Under the pieces are notes generated by a model that had not been told where the DNA came from, searched no databases, and saw only the letters and a program-made list of their open reading frames with translations. From assembly GCF_000967495.1 (NCBI RefSeq), contig NZ_JXXU01000042.1, positions 1 to 52,003 of the forward strand: DNA of 52,003 bases, written 5' to 3'. This DNA is from Vibrio neptunius (GTDB lineage Bacteria; Pseudomonadota; Gammaproteobacteria; Enterobacterales; Vibrionaceae). Below are positions 27,144 through 36,315 of the stretch, piece after piece. A program made the position numbers and the translations under genes. Positions within the stretch are counted from its first letter, which is position 1. Each line of letters begins with the position of its first letter.

Positions 27144-27809
27144 CGCCCAGATAATGTAATACGCTATCCAAGGGAGCGCTGAAATTGCCAACGCTTGACC
27201 ACGTTCGAATTCCGTCCAAGTTCCGACAGCTGCATAGCCTAAAGCGATATACCAAGGTAAGAGCAGTGGGAATGAGCTCGCAAATTGCGACCACTCATTG
27301 GTCAGAGGCAGTTTTAGGAGGCCATTGAGACTATTGAGATCGGCCGCATACACCATGACCTGACCATGCTTGAGCAGCAGACTGACGTAACTTGCTAGAT
27401 CGCCAATGATCGCTGGAAATACGACAACAGTGCTTGCAGCAAACCAGCGCCAGAAGCCGTGTTGATGTTGGCTGGGTTTCGTCGCTAAATTGAACCAGAA
27501 CGCCAACATCACAATGGTGAGAGTCCGGCCTATCACGTCACTGATGATCTCACTTGCCATCAAAGTGTTTGCCTCAAGGAGCGCCAATTGCTTCGGATTG
27601 GTTTGGGCGAGTTGAGTGGACAAGCCCTGCTTCAGCCATTCAAAATCCACAATATCAAAGTAGGCGCCCCAAAAGAGAAATGGGGATAACATTAACACGA
27701 TGTAGGTTTGCCAGCCCCAAGCTCCACGTTGGTATAGTGCGAGGAAGCATGCACTGGGTGAACGAAATACATCAACTAGCATCACGAGAGGGTTTGAGGA
27801 AGGCGTCAT
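27123..27809 (-). CDS. YIP1-family-like integral membrane protein
   Basis: 228 residues with about five hydrophobic helices (near 33-56, 93-110, 118-145, 178-197 and 206-227), resembling the bacterial YIP1 domain family (DUF1282-like). No catalytic motif is visible; the function is unknown. The start overlaps the stop of mltD by four bases (TCAT on the plus strand, ATGA on the minus), so translation is probably coupled to the lytic transglycosylase. Its stop lies inside the end of yafD on the other strand. The coupling hints at an envelope role, but that is inference only. Confidence 0.7.
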   Translation of the reverse strand: MTPSSNPLVMLVDVFRSPSACFLALYQRGAWGWQTYIVLMLSPFLFWGAYFDIVDFEWLKQGLSTQLAQTNPKQLALLEANTLMASEIISDVIGRTLTIVMLAFWFNLATKPSQHQHGFWRWFAASTVVVFPAIIGDLASYVSLLLKHGQVMVYAADLNSLNGLLKLPLTNEWSQFASSFPLLLPWYIALGYAAVGTWTEFERGQALAISALPWIAYYIIWALYIVIS

Positions 27810-29371
27810 ACACTTACCTTAGTTACATCGACATAGAGTTTGAGTTTCTGACCAGGCTGTAGGTATTTCTTTTTGCTTAGCCCGTTCCATTTGACGATAT
27901 CTTGGGATTTCACTTTAAATTTGTTGGCGATAGCGCTGATGGTGTCACCAGCCTTTACGTTATAGAAAACGGTACGGATAATGGCGCCTTCAGAGCTGTT
28001 TTTCCAGATCACCAGCTTTTGTCCAACACGAAGTGTATCTCTTGGCCCCATGCCATTCCACTTTGCAAGAGATTGGTGAGAGACCTTGTTGGCTCGAGCA
28101 ATGCTCCATAAACTATCACCTGAGCGTACAGTATGAGTGAGCTTATATTGTCCACGAGACTTAGCCTGAGTTTTTGCCAGTCGGTTGGTGGCACTGAGTG
28201 TATAAGCTCGATCATCTTTAGTGGATGTTGGGATCATCAAGTGTTGTCCGACGCGGATGTTGTATCCACTCAGGTTGTTAGCGCTCTGAATGACTTTCGT
28301 TGTCGTGTTATATCGATTGGCTAATGCGCTCAAGTTGTCACCTGATTTAACCTTATAGCGGACCACCTTCATCCCTTTTCCCCGATTTTCAGAGACTTTG
28401 GCTTTGAAAACATCAATCTTTGCAACGGGCAGTAAAAGCTGATGTGGGCCATCTGGTGCGGTTGCCCATTGGTTGTAGGCGGGGTTTAGGCTTTGCAGCT
28501 GTTTGACGCTGATGCCGGCGTAGTTTGCTGCAATGGCTAAGTCTAGTTGTTCTTTAGGATCAACAAGCTCGACAACAGGCTGGTTGGCAATCGCTGGGAT
28601 ATCAATACCATATTTGTCTTTATTTGCAATGATATCAGCCAATGCGAGTAGTTTTGGCACATAACCACTGGTCTCTTTTGGAAGATCAAGAGAAAAAAAA
28701 TCGGTTGGTTTACCCAATCTCGTATTTTTGTTTATCGCGCTAGAGACACGACCACCGCCGCTGTTGTAGGCAGCAATTGCATGATTCCAGTTGCCTTCGA
28801 ATCGTTTATTGAGAGCGCTTAGGTAATCGAGCGCTGCGTCTGTAGACGCGGCGACGTCACGTCGGCCGTCATACCAGAAGTTTTGCGTTAAACCGTAATA
28901 TTTTCCTGTGCCGGGAACAAACTGCCATAGTCCAGCTGCGCTGCCGTGAGAGTATGCAAAGGCATCAAAAGAGCTTTCAACGATAGGTAGAAGTGCAAGC
29001 TCTAGCGGTAGGCCACGTTGCTCAATCTTTTCTGTGATCAGGTAAAGAAATGGCTGGGCACGTTCGGAAACTGTTTTAAGATGGTTAGGGTGTTTAAGAT
29101 ACCAAGTGCGGTAGTAATCGACCATCTTATCGTCAGGAATCGGGAAATCCAACTGCATTGCGATACGTTGCCAGACATCATCCTGAGACTGGGGTGTCAT
29201 GATTGGTTTATAGGATTCCGACGATTCTGAAGTTTTGTCACCAGGCATACTTGACGCTACTGCTGGTGAGCTATTGGTCTCCGTAGAGGCGGATTGATCG
29301 CTCTCTGTCTGCTGGGTAAGCTGACATCCTGTTAGTAGTAGTGCTAATACCCAGCTGTGTTTTACTCGCAT
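27806..29371 (-). CDS. mltD: Membrane-bound lytic murein transglycosylase D
   Basis: Lipoprotein that cleaves the glycan backbone of peptidoglycan with formation of 1,6-anhydro ends. 521 residues. Lipobox LLTGC with acylated Cys16; a Ser/Thr-rich linker; SLT (family 1) domain from about 105 to 215 with catalytic Glu132 in LLPIVESSFDAFAYS and the AYNSGGG motif at 201-207; and three C-terminal LysM peptidoglycan-binding repeats at about 338-381, 410-456 and 468-513. E. coli MltD has two LysM repeats as I recall. It lies between gloB and the coupled YIP1-like gene, all on the minus strand. Confidence 0.94.
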   Translation of the reverse strand: MRVKHSWVLALLLTGCQLTQQTESDQSASTETNSSPAVASSMPGDKTSESSESYKPIMTPQSQDDVWQRIAMQLDFPIPDDKMVDYYRTWYLKHPNHLKTVSERAQPFLYLITEKIEQRGLPLELALLPIVESSFDAFAYSHGSAAGLWQFVPGTGKYYGLTQNFWYDGRRDVAASTDAALDYLSALNKRFEGNWNHAIAAYNSGGGRVSSAINKNTRLGKPTDFFSLDLPKETSGYVPKLLALADIIANKDKYGIDIPAIANQPVVELVDPKEQLDLAIAANYAGISVKQLQSLNPAYNQWATAPDGPHQLLLPVAKIDVFKAKVSENRGKGMKVVRYKVKSGDNLSALANRYNTTTKVIQSANNLSGYNIRVGQHLMIPTSTKDDRAYTLSATNRLAKTQAKSRGQYKLTHTVRSGDSLWSIARANKVSHQSLAKWNGMGPRDTLRVGQKLVIWKNSSEGAIIRTVFYNVKAGDTISAIANKFKVKSQDIVKWNGLSKKKYLQPGQKLKLYVDVTKVSV

Positions 29372-29441
29372 TTCACAGCCCTTTTTCTATTTGGCTGCTG
29401 ATAATACTTGTCTAAATATGGGGGTGACAAGTTGCAAAACG

Positions 29442-30200
29442 TTAAAATTCGTTCTTCCACTCACGTAATGCCGTAAAAATGGCGAGCGAGTCCGTTTGTT
29501 GAGTCCGGTTAGCCACTGAACGCATGACGCTTTGCTGATCTGTACGTAGAAAAGGGTTAATCCATTTTTCTTTGCGAATGGTGGTTGGTAGAGTCGGTCT
29601 GTTCTGTGCCCTGAGACGATTAACCTCGTCACGATACTGCTGTAGAAGCTCATTGTCGGGCTCTACTGCAAGAGCAAAAGCAACATTACTTGCAGTATAT
29701 TCATGTGCGCAGTAGACCTCGGTTTCTTCTGGCAGAGCGGCAAGTTTGGCGAGGGAGGTGTGCATCTGTTCCATCGTACCTTCAAAGACCCGCCCGCAAC
29801 CAGCTGAGAACAGAACGTCACCACAAAACAGTTTTTCATCCCCGACATAGCCGATATGTCCGCGAGTATGTCCCTCTAAACCCAAAACAAAAAATATTTC
29901 ACCAAACAACTCAAGTTGGTCACCAGCCTCGACGGCGTGAGTTAATGTAGGTACTGGTTCATTGGCTGGGCCTACCACATCGACATCTGGATACTGCCTG
30001 ACAAGCTCTGGGACACCGCCGATGTGATCGTTGTGGTGGTGAGTAATTAAGATAGCCTCTAAGCTTAACTCGTGCTGTTTAAGGTACTCTAGTACAGGGG
30101 TTGCCTCTCCCGGATCGACAACAGCACAACTCTGATCGCTATTTTGAATCAGCCAGATGTAATTATCATTAAATGCAGGTATGCTTTTGATCTCTAACAT
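29442..30200 (-). CDS. gloB: Hydroxyacylglutathione hydrolase (glyoxalase II)
   Basis: Hydrolyses S-lactoylglutathione to D-lactate and glutathione, the second step of methylglyoxal detoxification. 252 residues. Metallo-beta-lactamase fold with metal motif THHHNDHIGG, later HTRGHIGYV and the Asp in LFCGDVLF. The start is the ATG at 30200 (MLEIKSIPAFNDNYIW), with GGAGA upstream on the minus strand; a longer frame reaching 30281 would run into the divergent yafS gene and is rejected. Only 39 bases separate it from yafS, so the two promoters must be compact or overlapping. Confidence 0.95.
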   Translation of the reverse strand: MLEIKSIPAFNDNYIWLIQNSDQSCAVVDPGEATPVLEYLKQHELSLEAILITHHHNDHIGGVPELVRQYPDVDVVGPANEPVPTLTHAVEAGDQLELFGEIFFVLGLEGHTRGHIGYVGDEKLFCGDVLFSAGCGRVFEGTMEQMHTSLAKLAALPEETEVYCAHEYTASNVAFALAVEPDNELLQQYRDEVNRLRAQNRPTLPTTIRKEKWINPFLRTDQQSVMRSVANRTQQTDSLAIFTALREWKNEF

Positions 30201-30239
30201 AGTTGTGTCTCCGATTACCAAGAGTGAAGCAGGTTGAGT

Positions 30240-30968
30240 ATGAAGCCAGCACGCAGTAACAAGAAGCTTGAAAAGCCTCATTCATGGTCTCAGCTTAAAA
30301 ATGGCCAATGGGTTAATGAGTCCATACAAACTCGTATCGATGAATGGTGCCCCAAATTATTTGGCTATCATATGCTTAAGCTGGGAGGGCTGAGCTGTGA
30401 GTTAACCAGCTTTAATTGTAACATTCAACACCAAGTTAACCTCGATATCCAGAACCCTTTGCACAATGTGATTGCAGATGGTTATGACCTTCCGTTTCTC
30501 GAAAAAAGTTTCGATGCTGTTGTGATGGCGCACCAACTGGATTATTGCAATGATCCCCATCGCATGTTGAGAGAAGTCGATCGGGTGATGATCGACGATG
30601 GGTATTTGATCATTACGGGTTTTAATCCTGTCAGCCTCACTGGTTTCGCGAGCCTGATGCCGTGGCGCAAGAATAACTTGCCTTGGAGTGGGCGTATGTT
30701 TACCCCGAATCGCATCCGCGACTGGTTGAGTGTCTTGAACTATCAGGTGATTGAATGTGACAGCTATGCCCTGTTTCCAATGCAAAAATACCGCACAATG
30801 TGGACTTGGCTGGAAAATAGTTTAGGGGATTTGGCATCTCCTATGGGCAGCCTGTACTTTATTGTTGCCCGCAAACGCACTTACCCACTTAAACCAATCA
30901 AGCCACATTGGAAGCTAAAACGAAAATTGACGCCGATTGGCGTCAATTATAAAGTTTCGAGTAAGTGA
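30240..30968 (+). CDS. yafS: SAM-dependent methyltransferase, YafS-like
   Basis: 242-residue class I methyltransferase (Methyltransf_11 type). The central Rossmann pieces are visible: an acidic strand end near VIADGYDLPFLEKSFDAVVMAHQLDY and HRMLREVDRVMIDDGYLIITGFNP, which correspond to motifs II-IV. The glycine-rich SAM loop at the N-terminus is poorly conserved. The substrate is unknown. The ATG at 30240 follows AGG; a TTG at 30234 is ignored. The position between gloB and rnhA is the same as E. coli yafS, which supports the name. It converges on rnhA with a 7-base gap. Confidence 0.8.
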   Translation: MKPARSNKKLEKPHSWSQLKNGQWVNESIQTRIDEWCPKLFGYHMLKLGGLSCELTSFNCNIQHQVNLDIQNPLHNVIADGYDLPFLEKSFDAVVMAHQLDYCNDPHRMLREVDRVMIDDGYLIITGFNPVSLTGFASLMPWRKNNLPWSGRMFTPNRIRDWLSVLNYQVIECDSYALFPMQKYRTMWTWLENSLGDLASPMGSLYFIVARKRTYPLKPIKPHWKLKRKLTPIGVNYKVSSK

Positions 30969-30975
30969 AGCCGTT

Positions 30976-31440
30976 CTAACTAGGCTGATACCCCGTATCT
31001 TCGTCGGTTGGACTTTCAGCGGCAGCTCGGGCTAGCTCATCACACATCTCGTTCTCTCGATGGCCAGCATGGCCTTTGACCCAACGCCAGTCTATTTTAT
31101 GGCGACCTGTTTCTGCATCAAGTGCTTTCCACAAGTCGGCGTTTTTAACCGGTTTTTTATCGGATGTTTTCCAGTTGCGTTTTTTCCAGTTGTGGATCCA
31201 TTGAGTAATGCCTTGGCGAACGTACTGACTATCAGTGGTGAGTATGACGTCACAAGGCTCTTTCAAAGTTTGCAGTGCGACTATAGTTGCCATCATTTCC
31301 ATACGATTGTTGGTAGTGAGGGTATAACCTTTCGATAATGTCTTTTCTACTTGTTTGTAGCGCAAAACAATGCCGTATCCGCCAGGACCTGGATTGCCTA
31401 AACAAGAACCATCTGTGAAAATTTCCACCTGTTTCGTCAT
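30976..31440 (-). CDS. rnhA: Ribonuclease HI
   Basis: Degrades RNA in RNA-DNA hybrids, limiting R-loops and aberrant origin firing. 154 residues, family length. The DEDDh site is complete: Asp in IFTDGSCLGNPG, Glu in TTNNRMEMMA, Asp in ILTTDSQYV, His in WVKGHAGHRENE and the final Asp in CDELARAAA. It is divergent from dnaQ with 56 bases between the starts, the conserved overlapping-promoter arrangement, and convergent with yafS. Confidence 0.96.
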   Translation of the reverse strand: MTKQVEIFTDGSCLGNPGPGGYGIVLRYKQVEKTLSKGYTLTTNNRMEMMATIVALQTLKEPCDVILTTDSQYVRQGITQWIHNWKKRNWKTSDKKPVKNADLWKALDAETGRHKIDWRWVKGHAGHRENEMCDELARAAAESPTDEDTGYQPS

Positions 31441-31496
31441 GATTTGATACTATTGGGTTAAGCACATTATTGGCATAGTCTGACACACAATTTGTT

Positions 31497-32237
31497 ATGA
31501 ATACCAGCAACAATTCCAACCACAATCGCATCGTGGTACTCGATACCGAAACCACAGGTATGAACCGTGAAGGTGGTCCTCATTATCAAGGGCACCGTAT
31601 TATCGAAATCGGAGCGGTGGAAATCATCAACCGTAAACTGACCGGACGTCATTTTCACGTTTACATCAAACCCGATCGTGAGATTCAGCCTGACGCTGTT
31701 GAAGTTCACGGTATCACTGACGAGTTTCTGGTCGACAAACCAGAGTATCAGGATGTCCATAAGGAATTTATCGAGTTTATTAAAGGCGCTGAATTAGTCG
31801 CACACAACGCGCCCTTTGATACCGGTTTTATGGATTACGAGTTTGGTATGCTCGATCCTACGATCGGTAAAACTGACGATTACTGTAAGGTGACCGATAC
31901 GCTTGCCATGGCGAAGAAAATCTTCCCCGGCAAACGAAACAACCTTGACGTATTATGTGATCGCTACGGTATAGATAACTCTCACCGTACCCTCCACGGC
32001 GCTTTGCTCGATGCTGAGATACTGGCTGACGTTTATCTGTTAATGACAGGTGGCCAGACATCACTGCAATTTAACCCGGGCAGTGCAGAAGGTAATGTGG
32101 GAGGTGAATCAATAAAACGGGCTGCTGGTGGGCGAAAATCGCTAAAGGTTATCCGTGCAACGGCCGATGAACTAGAAGCACATCAAAATAGATTGGATCT
32201 GGTGGAGAAGAGCGGAAGCTGTCTCTGGCGTCAGTAG
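31497..32237 (+). CDS. dnaQ: DNA polymerase III epsilon subunit (3'-5' proofreading exonuclease)
   Basis: Proofreading subunit of the replicase, partner of DnaE. 246 residues. DEDDh exonuclease: Asp16 and Glu18 in VVLDTETTG, Asp in AHNAPFDTGFMDYE, and the His/Asp pair in HRTLHGALLDAEILADVY. Just after the nuclease domain comes GQTSLQF, a clamp-binding peptide like E. coli QTSMAF, then a flexible linker to a C-terminal segment that would bind alpha. It is divergent from rnhA and followed after eight bases by the TIGR03503 gene. Confidence 0.96.
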   Translation: MNTSNNSNHNRIVVLDTETTGMNREGGPHYQGHRIIEIGAVEIINRKLTGRHFHVYIKPDREIQPDAVEVHGITDEFLVDKPEYQDVHKEFIEFIKGAELVAHNAPFDTGFMDYEFGMLDPTIGKTDDYCKVTDTLAMAKKIFPGKRNNLDVLCDRYGIDNSHRTLHGALLDAEILADVYLLMTGGQTSLQFNPGSAEGNVGGESIKRAAGGRKSLKVIRATADELEAHQNRLDLVEKSGSCLWRQ

Positions 32238-32245
32238 GAGAAGGA

Positions 32246-33493
32246 ATGTTGAGGATTTGGTTTGCCCTACTGGGTTTGTTGGTCAGTACCTTAGGATACG
32301 CTGAGGAATCCTCCATGTCGCTGCTCGACAACCGTTTTCGAGTCGACCCTACCATAAAACAAATTACCTTTGTCATCTATCGTGCTGAGCGCTCTCGCCC
32401 AGTTGTTCTGGTACGCCCAGATGGGAAAAAGTACTACGCGTGGCGTAGCCCAGACAATGTCCGTTGGTATCAAGAATCGTCCATGGACATCATCTCGATT
32501 GACAATCCTATGCCTGGCCCTTGGCAGGCAATCGGTAAAGTCACGCCTAAGAATAAAATCATTCTGATCTCCCACCTTGAACTGTCAACTGACACCATGC
32601 CGGCAAGGCTATTTCAAAATGAAGAAATGAAATTTACCGCTCGTCTAACAGCTGATGGTAAACCTTTGGTGCTCAGAGACTTCCTTGAACGAGTCAAATT
32701 GATGGTGACTTTTACCAAATATGTTGAAAACGAAGAGGAGCTGATCAAGGAAGCAAGACCAATTCCATATACGATTGGTGAATTTTCTGATGATGGCCGT
32801 GGGTTGGACGAAGTGGCTGGAGATGGTGTGTTTACCGTCTCTCTGAATATATCTCCTGAACCGGGTAAATATCGCGTTCGTATTACATCAGGCAACGGTG
32901 TGTTCCTCCGTGCTCAGGAGCAGGAGGTACTGATTTACCCAACACCGGTAGAAACTACCTTTATCCAAAGTCGTGAAGAAGGCAAAGAGCATCAGTTGGT
33001 CATCTCTGGTGAACAGGGGATGATTCAACCAGGAAGTTTGGCCGCGCAAATCGAACATAAGTCGCCAGATGCCAGCGAAATTTCCGTAGCAGAGAGTGCC
33101 TCAAAAGAATCAGATAAAGTAGTACTGGCGATCCCTTACAACGACGATATTGGTAATTATTCTTGGATGGGGAAGGTTTTTGCGACTGAAATGGGAGCGG
33201 GTCGTCCACTTGCTTTTCCAATCAAAGAACATACTTACAGTGTTCTTGAAGAGATTGACTTTGCTGAGACACGCCGATTGCAAGAAGAAGAGCGTATGAT
33301 GCAACAGAAATTAGTCGAGGAAATGCGTTTGATTCAAATGCGAGAAGAGAAACGTACCCAAACCTTCATTATGATTGGGGTCGGAAATGTGGTGATGATT
33401 ATTCTTGGTTTAGCGGTTTGGTTTGTGATGCGTAAGTTAGGAGCCAAGAAGGAAATGATGCCTGAAATGCAATTAGAAATGCCGAAGAAATAA
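32246..33493 (+). CDS. TIGR03503-type membrane-anchored periplasmic protein, function unknown
   Basis: 415 residues: N-terminal signal peptide (about 1-19, ends LGYA), a large periplasmic region rich in beta strands with an Ig-like feel (conserved-looking GEFSDDGRGLDEVAGDGVFT around 180), a charged helix predicted to form a coiled coil (about 341-372), one transmembrane helix (about 373-395) and a short cytosolic tail. I recognise the pattern of the uncharacterised TIGR03503 family found in Vibrio and Shewanella. It starts eight bases after dnaQ with AGGAGAAGGA, so it is co-transcribed. No enzyme motif is visible. Confidence 0.75.
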   Translation: MLRIWFALLGLLVSTLGYAEESSMSLLDNRFRVDPTIKQITFVIYRAERSRPVVLVRPDGKKYYAWRSPDNVRWYQESSMDIISIDNPMPGPWQAIGKVTPKNKIILISHLELSTDTMPARLFQNEEMKFTARLTADGKPLVLRDFLERVKLMVTFTKYVENEEELIKEARPIPYTIGEFSDDGRGLDEVAGDGVFTVSLNISPEPGKYRVRITSGNGVFLRAQEQEVLIYPTPVETTFIQSREEGKEHQLVISGEQGMIQPGSLAAQIEHKSPDASEISVAESASKESDKVVLAIPYNDDIGNYSWMGKVFATEMGAGRPLAFPIKEHTYSVLEEIDFAETRRLQEEERMMQQKLVEEMRLIQMREEKRTQTFIMIGVGNVVMIILGLAVWFVMRKLGAKKEMMPEMQLEMPKK

Positions 33494-33510
33494 GATAAAT
33501 CAGACTTGCT

Positions 33511-33541
33511 AAAAAGGGCTGCCAACTTGGCAGCCCTTTTT
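33511..33541. terminator. Bidirectional intrinsic terminator
   Basis: Perfect 13-bp inverted repeat (33511-33523 with 33529-33541, loop AACTT), A-run on one side and T-run on the other. It serves both the dnaQ unit (plus) and fadE (minus), which converge here. Confidence 0.93.
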
Positions 33542-33555
33542 AGTCAGTGTGAACT

Positions 33556-36006
33556 TTACGCCACTTCATCCATCTGAGGTGTTATCTCTAGAGGCTTGGC
33601 AGCTAAGTCCTTTGGGTCAAAGTCATCCACGTTAATTGCATATAAGCGATGTTCTTCTGCTTTACGTAGTAGTTGTGCATCGGCAGAATCGATAATGCCT
33701 TTTTCTAGACCAATGTCAGCGATTAAGTCGAGACGTAGGAATGGACGTCGTTCGTTGATGGCTTTACAGACTTTCTTAAACACTGGTTCTGCTTCAAGAA
33801 TGATATGCAGTGCTTCCTCAATCTTACCGGCGGGATTGAACTCGCTCGCGTGGAAGTATTGATTGCGGCCCAATCGATCACGTGTCGCTGATGGTGTTTG
33901 AAGAATCTGAGCAACTTGGCTATCAATTTTATCACTTGGTGCTTTACGCACGCGGCCAAAGGGTAAGATCATCACTCGCAGTACTTTACCCAGCCACTTG
34001 TTCGGGAAGTTAGCAAGGAATTCATCAATTGCTTCTTCTGTCTGCTTCATGCTGTCCTGTAATCCCCAATGAACCAGAGGAAGATCGTCAGCGATACGGC
34101 CATCACTCTCATAACGTTTGAGTGTTGCAGAGCTGAGATAAAGCTGGCTGAGAATATCCCCCAGACGCGCTGATAAGCGCTCTTTACGTTTCAGCGAACC
34201 GCCCAATACGGCCATTGAAATGTCTGACAGGAATGCAATGTTTGCACTGTAGCGGTTGAGTTGTTGGTAGTAGCGGGTGGTCGTGTCTTTGACGGGTGCA
34301 GATGAGAGTCGACCATCAGTGAGACCTAGCCAGAAGCTGCGTACCAAGTTGCTCATTGTGAAGCTGACGTGACCTGCAAGTGCAGCATCAAACTTATCTA
34401 GTGCATCAGAAGCGTCTGAATAAGCCGCATTCATTTCTTCAAGAACGTAAGGATGACAGCGGATAGCGCCTTGACCATAGATGATCATTGAACGGGTTAA
34501 GATGTTGGCCCCTTCTACAGTTACAGCAATAGGCGCACCTTGGTAGCCTCGGGCCAAGAAGTTGGAAGGTCCCATACAGATACCTTTACCGCCCACGATG
34601 TCCATTGCATCAATAATGCTTTGCTGACCGCGGTGGGTACAGTGGTATTTTACAATTGCGGAGATAACGGAAGGCTTTTCGCCCAAATCAATGCCAGCGA
34701 CAGTTAGGTTACTCGCTGCGTCCATGACGTACGCGTTGCCGCCTAGACGCGCTAATGGCTCTTCCACACCTTCCATCTGTCCGATTGGCTGTTTGAACTG
34801 GCGACGAATGCGTGCATATGCACCGGTAGCGAGTGCTGCCGTCTTGATACCACCTGTAGAGTTAGAAGGCAGCGTGATACCACGACCCACTGACAGACAT
34901 TCAACCAGCATTCGCCAGCCTTGGCCAGCCATTTTAGGGCCACCGATGATGAAGTCGAGTGGCACAAACAAGTCTTCACCACGAGTTGGACCATTCTGGA
35001 ACGGCACGTTCAGAGGGAAATGCCGGTTACCAATCTCAACACCTTTAAGATGGGTAGGAATCAGAGCACAAGTGATGCCCAGTTCTTCCTGTTCACCGAG
35101 TAATCCTTCAGGGTCACGCAGTTTAAAGGCAAGGCCCAGAACCGTAGCAACGGGTGCCAAGGTAATGTAGCGCTTGTTCCAAGTTAAGCGCATCCCCAGC
35201 ACTTCTTTACCTTCCCACTTGCCTTTACATACCACGCCGAAGTCAGGGATTGAACCGGCATCAGAGCCAGCTTCAGGGCTGGTTAGGGCGAAACAAGGGA
35301 TTTCTTTACCTTCTGCAAGGCGGGGTAGATAGTAATCTTTTTGATCGTTAGTACCGTAATGTTGCAGCAGCTCACCTGGTCCCAAAGAGTTAGGAACCCC
35401 CACAGTAGAAGAAAGAACACCTGACACGCCAGTTAATTTCTGTAACACCAAAGATTGGGCATAAGCAGAAAACTCTAAGCCACCGTATTTCTTTTTGATG
35501 ATCATGGCGAAGAATTTGTTGTCTTTAAGGTACTGCCACACTTCAGGGGGTAAGTCAGCCAGTTCATGAGTGACCTGGTAATCGTTCACCATCGCGCACA
35601 CTTCGTTTACTGGGCCGTCAAGAAACGCTTGTTCCTCGGCTGTGAGCTTAGGGTTTTGAATCGCATGCAGTTTGTTCCAGTCTGGCTTGCCTTTGAAAAG
35701 CTCAGCCTCCCACCAAACGGTACCAGCATCGAGGGCTTCTTTTTCCGTTTGTGACATCGCTGGTAAGACTTTTTTAAACAAAGTCAGCGCTCTTTGACTG
35801 ATCAGAGATTGGCGAATGGAAGGAATCGCGATTACCGCAGTGGCAGCGATGAAAAGAATCCAGCTGAGTGAGCCTGCAGAGCCAAATATAGAAAGCACTG
35901 CTAGTGTGGCGGTAAGAGCAGCTATCGATTTCATCAGCGAAGTACGATGATAGAGACAGATCGCCAGGGCTGTAGCAAATCCGAGTATAGAGAGCAAGAT
36001 GTCCAT
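33556..36006 (-). CDS. fadE: Acyl-CoA dehydrogenase FadE
   Basis: FAD enzyme for the first step of beta-oxidation, acyl-CoA to trans-2-enoyl-CoA. 816 residues, matching the long FadE type (E. coli 814), not the short mitochondrial type. The N-terminus has two hydrophobic segments (about 1-20 and 27-68) for membrane attachment. The dehydrogenase core includes CFALTSPEAGSDAGSIPD and NSTGGIKTAALATGAYAR; a FadE-specific C-terminal extension follows. ATG at 36006 with AAGGAA upstream. A FadR-type operator lies 53-69 bases before the start. The minus-strand gene ends at the shared terminator. Confidence 0.95.
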   Translation of the reverse strand: MDILLSILGFATALAICLYHRTSLMKSIAALTATLAVLSIFGSAGSLSWILFIAATAVIAIPSIRQSLISQRALTLFKKVLPAMSQTEKEALDAGTVWWEAELFKGKPDWNKLHAIQNPKLTAEEQAFLDGPVNEVCAMVNDYQVTHELADLPPEVWQYLKDNKFFAMIIKKKYGGLEFSAYAQSLVLQKLTGVSGVLSSTVGVPNSLGPGELLQHYGTNDQKDYYLPRLAEGKEIPCFALTSPEAGSDAGSIPDFGVVCKGKWEGKEVLGMRLTWNKRYITLAPVATVLGLAFKLRDPEGLLGEQEELGITCALIPTHLKGVEIGNRHFPLNVPFQNGPTRGEDLFVPLDFIIGGPKMAGQGWRMLVECLSVGRGITLPSNSTGGIKTAALATGAYARIRRQFKQPIGQMEGVEEPLARLGGNAYVMDAASNLTVAGIDLGEKPSVISAIVKYHCTHRGQQSIIDAMDIVGGKGICMGPSNFLARGYQGAPIAVTVEGANILTRSMIIYGQGAIRCHPYVLEEMNAAYSDASDALDKFDAALAGHVSFTMSNLVRSFWLGLTDGRLSSAPVKDTTTRYYQQLNRYSANIAFLSDISMAVLGGSLKRKERLSARLGDILSQLYLSSATLKRYESDGRIADDLPLVHWGLQDSMKQTEEAIDEFLANFPNKWLGKVLRVMILPFGRVRKAPSDKIDSQVAQILQTPSATRDRLGRNQYFHASEFNPAGKIEEALHIILEAEPVFKKVCKAINERRPFLRLDLIADIGLEKGIIDSADAQLLRKAEEHRLYAINVDDFDPKDLAAKPLEITPQMDEVA

Positions 36007-36058
36007 AGTTAATGTTCCTTGTTCGGCGTTTGAAATTCAGATTACGCCGTTATCTAGT

Positions 36059-36075
36059 AAGAGGTCCAACCAGTT
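36059..36075 (-). promoter_or_regulatory. FadR-like operator upstream of fadE
   Basis: AAGAGGTCCAACCAGTT matches the FadR consensus AACTGGTCNGACCAGTT at 13 of 16 defined positions. It is placed just upstream of fadE, the classic FadR target repressed until long-chain acyl-CoA appears. The rest of the 309-base fadE-gmhA gap is AT-rich with a bulged hairpin (36265-36284) before gmhA; I see no gene in it. Confidence 0.65.
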
Positions 36076-36315
36076 AGAGTGTAATCAAAATATTAAAGAA
36101 ATGTAAAACCCAAATGTGTTCAAAAAGTGATCTTGGTAGGGGGTAAATTCTAAAAATGAAGAGGAGAGCTATTTTTGATGGTGCAGAAACGGAATAAAGA
36201 CGCAATTGTTTGCGGGCAGCTATCGACAGTGAGAATTGTTTGAGTAAACTCTGTTTATCACCTTGGCGACGATAAGCGTCGGCCTTGTTAATACAAAATA
36301 ATTAGAGAAAAACCT

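Noticed and set aside
29442..30281. Longer gloB with 27 extra N-terminal residues
   Set aside because: The extension overlaps the divergent yafS start and its ribosome-binding site; the ATG at 30200 gives the family length with a good GGAGA.
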